Numbered from the stretch's first letter, positions 8,020 to 13,926 are shown. The stretch: 14,291 bases of DNA from Thermomicrobiaceae bacterium (GCA_025966355.1 JAICWZ010000007.1:1-14291); one strand, 5' to 3'. Translations and numbers: made by a program. Notes: generated by a model not told the origin, from the letters alone.

Positions 8020-8035
8020 ATGAGAGCGCTCTCAT
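8020..8035. promoter_or_regulatory. LacI/GalR-type operator, site 1
   Basis: A 16-bp perfect palindrome, ATGAGAGCGCTCTCAT, with a central CG. Its inner 14 bp fit the general LacI-family operator pattern TGNNANCGNTNNCA exactly. No LacI-family gene and no sugar-uptake gene is visible in the window. It lies about 300 bp upstream of the minus-strand membrane protein start at 7716 and 1.2 kb before the XRE gene. Confidence 0.6.
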
Positions 8036-8150
8036 TTCGCAATCAGGTGGGCTGTAGACCGGCCAGTTGTAGATTGTCTCATGCAGATTGCTGATTTGAC
8101 AGCAAACAGGGAATAGCCGAGTGTTGGTTCAACCGGGCATTTTGTGCCGC

Positions 8151-8164
8151 AGTGAGCGCTCACA
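8151..8164. promoter_or_regulatory. LacI/GalR-type operator, site 2
   Basis: GTGAGCGCTCAC at 8152-8163 is a perfect 12-bp palindrome with a central CG. The 14-bp frame (8151-8164) matches TGNNANCGNTNNCA except at the first base. Its centre is 130 bp from that of site 1. Confidence 0.5.
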
Positions 8165-8263
8165 GCCGAATTTGCGTCGGGTTGTTAATATTTCGCGCGT
8201 CGGCCCTGAGCCAGGGTGATTGCGTCGTGTTGAAATCGCCTGAATGTCATTCGCCGAATCAGA

Positions 8264-8279
8264 ATGTGAACGCTCCCAT
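8264..8279. promoter_or_regulatory. LacI/GalR-type operator, site 3
   Basis: ATGTGAACGCTCCCAT has a central CG and fits TGNNANCGNTNNCA at every fixed position, with 6 of 8 base pairs symmetric. Its centre is 114 bp from that of site 2. Two well-spaced partners raise the chance that it is a true site. Confidence 0.45.
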
Positions 8280-8434
8280 ACGCTTGCCGACCGCGATGCT
8301 GACGATTAAGAACCGCTTCTGCATGCGGAAAATGGAGGATCGCTCGGACGTACCGCACGAAGTTGGCCGCAGCCTTACCGGCGATTCCCGCTGGCGGCTC
8401 TGTGACATAAGTGCAAATGCCATCACCTGAGAAG

Positions 8435-8453
8435 CGTATCGCTACACGATACG
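8435..8453. promoter_or_regulatory. Inverted repeat next to a candidate promoter
   Basis: CGTATCG (8435-8441) and CGATACG (8447-8453) form a 7-bp perfect inverted repeat with a 5-nt centre, CTACA. It lies 7 bp upstream of a consensus TTGACA at 8461, a position suited to a regulator-binding site. The cognate protein is unknown. Confidence 0.4.
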
Positions 8454-8460
8454 AATACCG

Positions 8461-8488
8461 TTGACAGTGCGATTGGCGACACTTTTAT
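8461..8488 (+). promoter_or_regulatory. Candidate sigma-70-type promoter
   Basis: TTGACA at 8461-8466 is a perfect -35. Sixteen bases later TTTTAT (8483-8488) matches the -10 consensus at 4 of 6 positions. About 20 bp downstream is an AGGAGG ribosome site. The start codons it could serve open only two- and three-codon frames, so any transcript is non-coding or has a minimal leader. Confidence 0.35.
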
Positions 8489-8685
8489 CACCTCGCCATG
8501 TTTACAAAACAGGAGGAATGCGGTAATGTCACTGTAGGTTCGGAATCGCTTATCGCATCCGAGCCAGTGGGTGGTAGATGCCGCCACGCAGTCTCAAGGG
8601 ACGCTCGCGTCGGATTGCGCTGTTCACTCGATACAGAAGGGGCAGCGAACGGCCGTTTTGCACTCGACGAACGCATCGGTGGTTT

Positions 8686-8711
8686 GTAAATGATTGGGCC
8701 CAATCGTTTAC
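8686..8711. repeat. 26-bp near-perfect palindrome
   Basis: The centre is GGGCCC (8696-8701). A 14-bp perfect core GATTGGGCCCAATC (8692-8705) is flanked by GTAAA (8686-8690) and TTTAC (8707-8711); the only unpaired position is T8691/G8706, which would be a wobble pair in RNA. Twelve of 13 base pairs match with no loop. The absence of a spacer favours a dimeric protein-binding site over an RNA hairpin. No T-run follows. The nearest possible partner is the XRE protein 0.5 kb away, but its own upstream sites differ in sequence. Confidence 0.6.
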
Positions 8712-8766
8712 CGGGGAACTGTTGAGTGTTCGTGTAAGACGACCCAGGCGCACGGTGGACCGCGAG

Positions 8767-8780
8767 GCGTGCCGGCACGC
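8767..8780. repeat. 14-bp perfect palindrome
   Basis: GCGTGCCGGCACGC is perfectly symmetric around CCGG. Seven matching pairs in high-GC DNA can arise by chance, but it sits in the same palindrome-rich gap, 55 bp after the 26-bp palindrome. Function unknown. Confidence 0.35.
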
Positions 8781-8819
8781 GAGGGGAGGAACATCGCTGC
8801 GACGGCTGACCTCGAGTGA

Positions 8820-8874
8820 TGAATCAGACGTTCGTTTTAGCACTTGCTTCTGCCCGATACGAGCATCTGATTCA
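8820..8874. repeat. 9-bp inverted repeat with 37-nt loop
   Basis: TGAATCAGA (8820-8828) and TCTGATTCA (8866-8874) are perfect complements around a 37-nt loop that includes a small AGCA/TGCT inner repeat (8839-8848). It could form a long RNA hairpin or reflect two oppositely oriented protein sites. A 9-bp match within this distance is only moderately unexpected in 1.5 kb. Confidence 0.3.
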
Positions 8875-9002
8875 ACATGCAGGATCAGCGGTTGTTCTTG
8901 TCCCGCCGGGCGGAAACGTGCGTGGACGAATCCATCCTATGACAGTCTTCCCTTTTGTGGCATACGTCTTGCATTGAATTCTGCAATCTATTGTGGGAGG
9001 CA

Positions 9003-9083
9003 ATGACGTACGGCGCGGACGGACGGCTGGTACCCGGAGAAGATGGCGGAACGCGCGTAGCCGGGAGCGGATGTCTCGTTTGA
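9003..9083 (+). CDS. Possible 26-aa small ORF upstream of the XRE gene
   Basis: An ATG at 9003 is preceded by GGGAGG with 2 nt spacing and opens a 26-codon frame (MTYGADGRLV at the start, GSGCLV at the end) closed by TGA at 9081. The peptide is glycine-rich and resembles nothing I know. It ends 135 bp before the XRE start, in the same direction. The tight ribosome-site spacing and lack of comparative evidence make this a weak call; a leader peptide is one possibility. Confidence 0.2.
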   Translation: MTYGADGRLVPGEDGGTRVAGSGCLV

Positions 9084-9162
9084 CGTCGGGCCATAACTGA
9101 GGATGGGCACCTCAATGTGCAGAGGCGACGGTCGCGTGCAATGGGGCAGCGCCGTTTCGCGA

Positions 9163-9188
9163 ATACCGCAGACGGTATGGGCATACCG
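9163..9188. promoter_or_regulatory. Triple ATACCG half-site array, likely operator of the XRE gene
   Basis: Half-sites alternate in orientation at exact 10-bp steps: ATACCG at 9163, CGGTAT at 9173, ATACCG at 9183. The last two form CGGTATG, GG, CATACCG, a perfect 7-bp inverted repeat with a 2-bp centre (9173-9188); the first two form a 6-bp repeat with a 4-bp centre. The array lies 31 bp upstream of the XRE start codon, a typical place for autoregulation. Ten-bp phasing puts all half-sites on one face of the helix. Confidence 0.6.
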
Positions 9189-9218
9189 AGGAGCGGTGGA
9201 AAGAGAATAGGACGTTTA

Positions 9219-9617
9219 ATGGAGAATACTCAGCAAGACCGTCGTGTTTCGCCGACCGAAGTGCGACAGCGCATCGGACCGGCGATTCGGAGGTTGCGCC
9301 AGCGGCAGGGATTGTCCCTTTCCGATCTGGCACAACGCACCGATATTTCGGTGTCATATCTTTCGCGTCTCGAAAAAGGTCGCAGCGTGCCGTCGTTCAC
9401 GTTGCTCTCGCGGCTCGGACAGGAACTCGGGGTCGATATCGGCTTCTTCGTTGATACCGAACGCGAAGCGCAATCGGTCGACGAGATGCTGGAGCGATCA
9501 CTCGGCCGCACGTCGCTGCCGGATGCGATCTGGCCTGAGCTGTTCAGCTTGAGCATCGAGGCGCGCAAGGACCTTCTCGAGTTTCTTGAGGGACAGGGTT
9601 TTTCAGGAAAAGCATAA
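9219..9617 (+). CDS. XRE/HTH_3-family transcriptional regulator
   Basis: A 132-aa regulator with a lambda-repressor-like helix-turn-helix at about residues 20-74: RIGPAIRRLRQRQGLSLSDLA, then TDISVSYLSRLEKGRSVPSF (recognition helix) and LLSRLGQELGVDIGFF. The C-terminal 55 residues carry no recognisable ligand domain and end in an acidic/hydrophobic DLLEFLEGQGF helix, perhaps for dimerisation. I chose the ATG at 9219 because AGGA lies 6 nt upstream; the frame is open further upstream, but those residues look non-native. It is transcribed alone, away from the gene-poor region. A triple half-site palindrome ends 30 bp before the start, suggesting autoregulation. Targets are unknown; the palindromes upstream are candidates. 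Confidence 0.88.
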   Translation: MENTQQDRRVSPTEVRQRIGPAIRRLRQRQGLSLSDLAQRTDISVSYLSRLEKGRSVPSFTLLSRLGQELGVDIGFFVDTEREAQSVDEMLERSLGRTSLPDAIWPELFSLSIEARKDLLEFLEGQGFSGKA

Positions 9618-9697
9618 GCAGACGGCGGCAAGTGAATCGCCACAAATGGGCCTGTTGGCTGAAAACTGTTGTCTACCACCGACACTCGTTTGCATCC

Positions 9698-9736
9698 CCG
9701 CGACGGTCGTGCCCGTCCACGCTGCGGCCGTCGCGG
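9698..9736. repeat. Hairpin with 9-bp GC-rich stem
   Basis: CCGCGACGG (9698-9706) and CCGTCGCGG (9728-9736) are perfect complements around a 21-nt GC-rich loop. It lies between the convergent XRE and oxidoreductase genes, 36 bp before the stronger hairpin at 9773. It may assist termination or be a palindromic repeat. Confidence 0.4.
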
Positions 9737-9772
9737 CAGTCCCGCCGGCAGGCAACGCTCATGAACCGACCA

Positions 9773-9807
9773 CGAAGCGCCCGGCACCAGGAGGTGCGGG
9801 CGCTTCG
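9773..9807. terminator. Strong hairpin, probable bidirectional terminator
   Basis: The stem pairs CGAAGCGCCC (9773-9782) with GGGCGCTTCG (9798-9807) and GCACC (9784-9788) with GGTGC (9793-9797): 15 bp with one bulged G and an AGGA tetraloop. It sits between the convergent stops of the XRE gene (9617) and the oxidoreductase (9813). Only a short TTT follows on the plus strand and no T-run on the minus strand, as is common in GC-rich genomes. Confidence 0.65.
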
Positions 9808-9812
9808 ACAGT

Positions 9813-10718
9813 TTAGCGCGGCCCGCGGTCCGGCTTGCCGAACGCTGTTCGCAAACGCGGAATGACCTGCTCGGCGATTTCAATCATGGCCGGAGTTGCT
9901 TTACCCCGCGGAAAATCGAACATGAACGAGCGCACACCGATCTCGGCGTAGGCGCGTACATGCTTCTCGAACAGTTCTGGTGACTCCAACGGATCGCCAC
10001 CCGCGGCGAGGGCCCAACGGATTTCGGCCGGATCGCGACCGATTTCGCGACAGAGCGCGTTCAATCGCTCTCCCGTCGCCCGATACTCTTCCGGAGTGCC
10101 CCCCGCGTCCCACTGATCGGCGTAGCGCGCCACATGACGCATCATGCGCCGCCCGGTCGAGCCGATCAGGATCGGCACATGGCCGAAGACCGGCTTCGGC
10201 TCGAACGGCGCGTCTTTCAGGGTGTAGTACGTGCCGTTGAACGTCGTCCGCTCGTTCTGTTCGAGCAGCCGATAGATCTCCATCGTCTCACCGAAGCGAT
10301 CGACGCGTTCGCCCGGCGGTGGCAATTCCCAGCCGTACGCTTCGTGATCGCGAACCGACCAACCCGCGCCCACGCCGAGGATTAGCCGGCCGCCCGAGAC
10401 GACATCTACGGTCACCGCCTCCTTCGCCAGCAGCGACGGATTCCGATGCGTAATGCTCGAAACCATCAGCCCGAGCTGCACCTTCGAGGTGAGCGCCGCC
10501 AGCGCCGCCAGGAGCGTCCAACCCTCCATACACGGCCCACCGTCGCCATCGTAGAGCGAGAGGAAATGATCGAACGTCCAGGCGGAATCCCAGCCGGTCG
10601 CCTCCGCCCATTCCCACTGCGCGCGAATTTCGTCCCAACTCAGCCAGTGTTGACCGGTCACCAGGCCGAAGTTCAGTTCATCGGCCGGTGGATTCGTCCC
10701 ATGCGTTGGTCCTGCCAA
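9813..10718 (-). CDS. LLM-class F420-dependent oxidoreductase (luciferase-like)
   Basis: A 301-aa TIM-barrel protein of the bacterial luciferase-like superfamily, of the type using coenzyme F420 (or FMN). Blocks in order: LNFGLVTGQHWLSWDEI with WAEATGWDSAWTFDHF near the N-terminus; VQLGLMVSSITHRNPSLLAKEAVTVDVVSGGRLILGVGAGW, the most typical stretch; FEPKPVFGHVPILIGSTG; and VARYADQWDAGG. The substrate cannot be deduced. The start is TTG at 10718, chosen because AAGGAGG lies exactly 5 nt upstream; frames opening earlier would run into the divergent gene's control region. It is divergent from the isocitrate-lyase-like gene across 102 bp and convergent with the XRE gene. A shared pathway with its divergent neighbour is possible but unproven. 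Confidence 0.9.
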   Translation of the reverse strand: MAGPTHGTNPPADELNFGLVTGQHWLSWDEIRAQWEWAEATGWDSAWTFDHFLSLYDGDGGPCMEGWTLLAALAALTSKVQLGLMVSSITHRNPSLLAKEAVTVDVVSGGRLILGVGAGWSVRDHEAYGWELPPPGERVDRFGETMEIYRLLEQNERTTFNGTYYTLKDAPFEPKPVFGHVPILIGSTGRRMMRHVARYADQWDAGGTPEEYRATGERLNALCREIGRDPAEIRWALAAGGDPLESPELFEKHVRAYAEIGVRSFMFDFPRGKATPAMIEIAEQVIPRLRTAFGKPDRGPR

Positions 10719-10820
10719 TCTGTCCTCCTTACGCAACCATCCAACCAGCGGAATGCAGCTATCATTCCAGGAGGGGCGAGAGTGGACTCGCATTCGGCGC
10801 GAAAGAACAAGGAGACGCAG
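10719..10820. promoter_or_regulatory. Divergent promoter region with GGAATG/CATTCC inverted repeat
   Basis: This 102-bp gap must hold promoters for both divergent genes. GGAATG (10750-10755) and CATTCC (10763-10768) form a 6-bp inverted repeat with a 7-bp centre. TATCAT (10760-10765, plus strand) matches the -10 consensus 5 of 6 and overlaps the repeat, so a bound regulator could block it; no good -35 is seen. The two ribosome sites are AAGGAGG (10724-10730, minus strand, for the TTG at 10718) and AAGGAG before the ATG at 10821. Confidence 0.4.
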
Positions 10821-11726
10821 ATGGCGAACCTACTGAACGGGCACAACCTGGGAGCGACAGGGCTGCGCACGCTGCTGGCGCACCCACCGACAATCGTGGC
10901 GCCCGGCGCGTATGACGCGCTCTCGGCCCGGCTCATCGAGGAAGCGGGTTTCCCGGCCGTCTACATGACCGGCTTCGGCATAGCCGCGTCGCTCCTCGGC
11001 CGGCCCGACGTCGGTCTCACCACACTCAGCGAAATGGTCGACAGTGTGCGGCGCATCGTCCAGGCGGTGAGTATTCCCGTCATCGCTGATGCCGATACCG
11101 GCTACGGCAGCGCGCATAACGTCGTGCGCACGGTGCGAGACTACGAGATGGCCGGCGTCGCCGGTATCCAACTCGAAGATCAGGTCTTCCCCAAGCGCTG
11201 TGGTCATATGAATAACAAGCAGGTCGTTCCGGCGGAGGAAATGATCGGCAAGATCGAAGCGGCGGTCGCGGCCCGCCGGTCAGACGATCTCGTCATCATC
11301 GCGCGTACCGATGCGCGCGCCGTCGAGGGGTTTGAAAGCGCCATCGAGCGTGCCCGGCGCTATCACGCGGCAGGTGCCGATATGATCTTCGTCGAAGCAC
11401 CGCAAAGCGAGGACGAGATCGAAACGGTCGCGCGCGAACTGGCCGGAATCCCGCTCTTCTTCAACTGGGCCGAAGGTGGCAAGACGCCGCCGGTGTCGCT
11501 CGAACGGCTGCAGACACTCGGCTACCGCGTCGTCATCTTCCCGGTCGGCTCGCTGCTGGCGTCGACGGCCGCTGTTCGCACGCACCTGCAAACGCTGCGC
11601 CGCGACGGCACGCCGCAGGCCGCCATGAGTCAGGTGACACCGTTCCCGGAGTTCCTTGATTTCATCGGCCTGCCGGAGATCGACCGGCTCGACGATCAGT
11701 ACGGCGGGAACCGCGACAGCGATTGA
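10821..11726 (+). CDS. Isocitrate lyase/PEP mutase superfamily enzyme (2-methylisocitrate-lyase-like)
   Basis: A 301-aa Mg-dependent enzyme of the isocitrate lyase superfamily. Visible features are PGAYDALSARLIEEAGF (28-44), IADADTGYG (88-96) with metal-binding aspartates, IQLEDQ (116-121), PKRCGH (124-129) with the lyase-type catalytic cysteine at 127, ARTDA (161-165) and FNWAEGG (214-220). KRCGH favours a true C-C lyase (2-methylisocitrate, dimethylmalate or similar) over PEP mutase or phosphonate hydrolase. The exact substrate is open, and no methylcitrate-cycle partner genes are nearby. The ATG at 10821 has AAGGAG 6 nt upstream. The gene is divergent from the F420-type oxidoreductase. Its TGA directly abuts the TAA of the opposing histidine kinase gene. 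Confidence 0.9.
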   Translation: MANLLNGHNLGATGLRTLLAHPPTIVAPGAYDALSARLIEEAGFPAVYMTGFGIAASLLGRPDVGLTTLSEMVDSVRRIVQAVSIPVIADADTGYGSAHNVVRTVRDYEMAGVAGIQLEDQVFPKRCGHMNNKQVVPAEEMIGKIEAAVAARRSDDLVIIARTDARAVEGFESAIERARRYHAAGADMIFVEAPQSEDEIETVARELAGIPLFFNWAEGGKTPPVSLERLQTLGYRVVIFPVGSLLASTAAVRTHLQTLRRDGTPQAAMSQVTPFPEFLDFIGLPEIDRLDDQYGGNRDSD

Positions 11727-13205
11727 TTATTCCCCGGCGCCGATGGCGATCGGTTGCGGCGGCGCTTCGAGCTTGCCGCCGTCACCGTTCTCCGGCGTTT
11801 CGGCGCGCGGCAGGGTGACGATCACGGTCGTACCGACACCCACGACGCTCGTCGCGTCGATCGTACCGTTATGACAGTCGACGATCCAGCGGGCGATCGC
11901 CAGGCCAAGACCGGCGCCCGCCGCGCGCCGGTCGCGCGCCGCTTCGCCGCGGAAGAAGCGATCAAAGATCCGTTCCAGCTGCTCGGCCGGAATGCCTGGG
12001 CCTGAATCATGGACCAGAATCTCCGCCTTGTCGTCGTGTGGGGTGACAACCAGCGAGACGGCGCTGCCATCCGGCGTGTAGGTGAAGGCGTTGTCGAGCA
12101 GGATGAGCATCAGTTGTTTCAGCTGGTCGGCATTGCCGATGACATCGACTTCATCCTCGATCTCGACGTCGAGCTGGTGCGTGCTGCTGATGCGCGTCGC
12201 CAGTCGCGCCGAATCGAGCGCGATCTGATCAAGTTGCACCGGGCCAAGATCGGGCCTCCAGCCGACATCGGCACGCGCCAGTGTGAGCAGGTTTTGCACC
12301 AACCGGCCCATCCGCTCCGATTCGTCGCGGATATCGGTCAGGATTTCGACGGCATCGGTGTTATCGACCGAACCCATCTCGATCTGCCTGAGCAGGATTT
12401 CGGCGTTGCCACGTAGCGCCGTCAGCGGCGTTCGCAGTTCGTGCGAGGCATCGGAAACGAAACGCCGCTCGGCGGTAAAGGCGTCATCGAGCCGGTCGAG
12501 CATCGAGTTAAACGTCTCGACCAGATCCTGCACCTCATCGTTCGAGCGCGGCAGTTCGAGCCGTTCGCTCAGATCGCGCGAGCGGCCGATGCGCCGCGCG
12601 GTATTCGTGATACCAGTTAGCGGTCGCAGCGAGCGACCCGACAAGATATAAGCACCGATTGCTGCGATCAGCAGACCAAAGCCGAGTCCGGCCATGAACA
12701 GCAGCCGCAGGGTGCGTAGCGTCTTGTGCATCGAATCGAGCGGCTGCACTGTTTGGATGGTGCCGAGCATCTGATGCTGCCGGTCGACCAAAGGAGTACT
12801 TAATACCCGGACTGGTACGTCTCGAAATTCAGCTGTATATACGACAGTCCGACCTGCAAGGGTTGCTCGTAATACGTCATCCGGCAATGTCAAATACGTT
12901 ACTTGCGATCCAACGTCCGGAGCTCTCGCCTTTCCGACACCTTGAACGTCAGTAACCTGCACATACAGACCTGGCGAAGCAAACGGGTCAAGCGACTGTA
13001 TGAGCCCAACATAGGTTATGGAGCCGTCGGCAGATTTATCTACGCCAATCGCCGAGGGGACGCCTGCCGCAACACTCGCAAGGCGACGATCGATCTCCTG
13101 ATTGAGCGAGCGCTGCAAGAAAAAGTAGACACCAGCGCCAATGCCCAGGAGAATGACAAATGTCAAGAAGCCGGAAAGAAGTGCGATGCGGGCGCGGATG
13201 GACAT
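11727..13205 (-). CDS. Sensor histidine kinase with HAMP domain
   Basis: A 492-aa membrane kinase. One helix at about residues 7-30, an extracytoplasmic sensor loop at about 31-166, a second helix at about 167-190, HAMP at about 190-243, HisKA with the phospho-acceptor His255 in SDASHELRTPLTALRG, and HATPase_c with N-box LLDNAFTYT (369-377), DSGPGIP (400-406), IFDRFFRG (413-420) and GAGLGLAIA (430-438). The last 20 residues are a proline-rich tail. The ATG at 13205 follows AGAGGTGA. The gene lies 12 bp after the response regulator in the same operon and should phosphorylate it; the signal is unknown. The DNA for the sensor loop (about 12781-13020) is about 51% GC by my count, clearly lower than the kinase core, hinting at sensor-domain exchange or relaxed selection. 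Confidence 0.95.
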   Translation of the reverse strand: MSIRARIALLSGFLTFVILLGIGAGVYFFLQRSLNQEIDRRLASVAAGVPSAIGVDKSADGSITYVGLIQSLDPFASPGLYVQVTDVQGVGKARAPDVGSQVTYLTLPDDVLRATLAGRTVVYTAEFRDVPVRVLSTPLVDRQHQMLGTIQTVQPLDSMHKTLRTLRLLFMAGLGFGLLIAAIGAYILSGRSLRPLTGITNTARRIGRSRDLSERLELPRSNDEVQDLVETFNSMLDRLDDAFTAERRFVSDASHELRTPLTALRGNAEILLRQIEMGSVDNTDAVEILTDIRDESERMGRLVQNLLTLARADVGWRPDLGPVQLDQIALDSARLATRISSTHQLDVEIEDEVDVIGNADQLKQLMLILLDNAFTYTPDGSAVSLVVTPHDDKAEILVHDSGPGIPAEQLERIFDRFFRGEAARDRRAAGAGLGLAIARWIVDCHNGTIDATSVVGVGTTVIVTLPRAETPENGDGGKLEAPPQPIAIGAGE

Positions 13206-13217
13206 TGATCACCTCTG

Positions 13218-13922
13218 CTAGTCGGGGGGCAACCTGAGCGCGTAACCGGCACCGCGCACTGTTTGGAGTAGCCGCGGTTCATCCCCGGCTTCCAATTGGC
13301 GACGCAGGTTGCTGATGTAGACCTCGAGGACGTTCGATTCCCCCGGGAAATCGTAGCCCCAGATGCGTTCCATGATCAGATCACGGGTCAGCACCTGGTT
13401 CGGATGGCGAATGAAGAGGAGGAGCAATTCGTATTCACGCGTCGTGAGATCGATGCGGCGTTCACCACGGTAGGCGAAGCGCGAAGAGGTGTCGAGCTTC
13501 AAGTCGGCAAACTGGTAGATCAGGTCCTCCGGCGAATCGTCGTGTCGTTCCTGCCGTCGCAACAGGGCGCGCACGCGCGCCAACAGCTCTTCGAACGCGA
13601 ACGGCTTGACCAGGTAATCGTCGGCACCGGCATCGAGCCCGGCAACGCGATCGGCCACGTCATCGCGCGCCGTCAGCATCAAGATCGGGAACTCGTCCCC
13701 GGCGGCACGCAGGCGTCGACAGACCTCGATGCCGTCGAGGCCATCCGGCAGCATGACGTCGAGAATGACGAGATTCGGTGAATCGTCGCGCGCCGTTTCC
13801 AGCGCCAGCCGGCCCGAATCGGCAACCGTCACGCGATATCCCTCGTAGCTCAGCCCACGCCGCAGGAACGAGGCGATTGCCCGTTCGTCTTCAACGATCA
13901 AAATATGACTGCTGCTTCCCAT
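13218..13922 (-). CDS. OmpR/PhoB-family response regulator
   Basis: A 234-aa two-component regulator. Receiver domain: acidic pair E11/D12, phosphorylation site Asp55 in [11 protein letters not shown], switch Thr84 in LMLTARDD, and Lys106 in YLVKPF. The C-terminal winged-helix DNA-binding domain (about 135-232) contains [32 protein letters not shown] and [14 protein letters not shown], ending with [14 protein letters not shown] chose the ATG at 13922, preceded by TAGGA; that TAG is the stop of the upstream peptidase gene, so the ribosome site overlaps the previous stop. The longer upstream frame has no support. It precedes the cognate kinase by 12 bp. Regulated genes cannot be identified here. 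Confidence 0.95.
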   Translation of the reverse strand: MGSSSHILIVEDERAIASFLRRGLSYEGYRVTVADSGRLALETARDDSPNLVILDVMLPDGLDGIEVCRRLRAAGDEFPILMLTARDDVADRVAGLDAGADDYLVKPFAFEELLARVRALLRRQERHDDSPEDLIYQFADLKLDTSSRFAYRGERRIDLTTREYELLLLFIRHPNQVLTRDLIMERIWGYDFPGESNVLEVYISNLRRQLEAGDEPRLLQTVRGAGYALRLPPD

Positions 13923-13926
13923 CGTC

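Larger units (their letters stand above)
7717..9218. other. 1.5-kb gene-poor region rich in palindromes
   Basis: No reading frame here has a recognisable family or a convincing start. Hand-counted GC in sample rows (8041-8100 and 8461-8520) is about 47-48%, against about 60% or more in flanking genes. I saw no rRNA, tRNA, tmRNA, RNase P or SRP signature and no repeat array. It contains three LacI-type operator matches (8020-8035, 8151-8164, 8264-8279), inverted repeats at 8435-8453, 8686-8711, 8767-8780 and 8820-8874, a consensus -35 at 8461, a strong AGGAGG at 8511 without a real downstream frame, and the ATACCG triad at 9163-9188. It may be the scar of a lost accessory operon, a regulatory RNA locus, or both. 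Confidence 0.7.

Noticed and set aside
8096..8101. Perfect TTGACA -35 hexamer
   Set aside because: No -10-like hexamer lies 16-18 bp downstream (8118-8125 is G-rich), so a promoter is not supported.
8127..8140. GGTTCAA sequence resembling a tRNA T-loop
   Set aside because: The flanking bases do not form the 5-bp T-stem, and no acceptor or anticodon arm is found.
8152..8430. 92-codon plus-strand frame in the gene-poor region
   Set aside because: No ribosome site and no family resemblance, and it begins inside a LacI-type operator.
8498..8689. 63-codon plus-strand frame starting just after the 8461 promoter
   Set aside because: No ribosome site precedes its ATG, the AGGAGG lies inside the frame, the product resembles nothing and the stop falls in the 26-bp palindrome.
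7717..9218. CRISPR array, replication origin or housekeeping RNA (tmRNA, RNase P, SRP)
   Set aside because: No regularly spaced direct repeats, no cluster of DnaA-box-like sequences and none of the conserved RNA core motifs were found.
9598..9816. 76-codon plus-strand frame after the XRE gene
   Set aside because: It overlaps the XRE end, runs through two terminator-like hairpins and has low-complexity Ala/Pro content.
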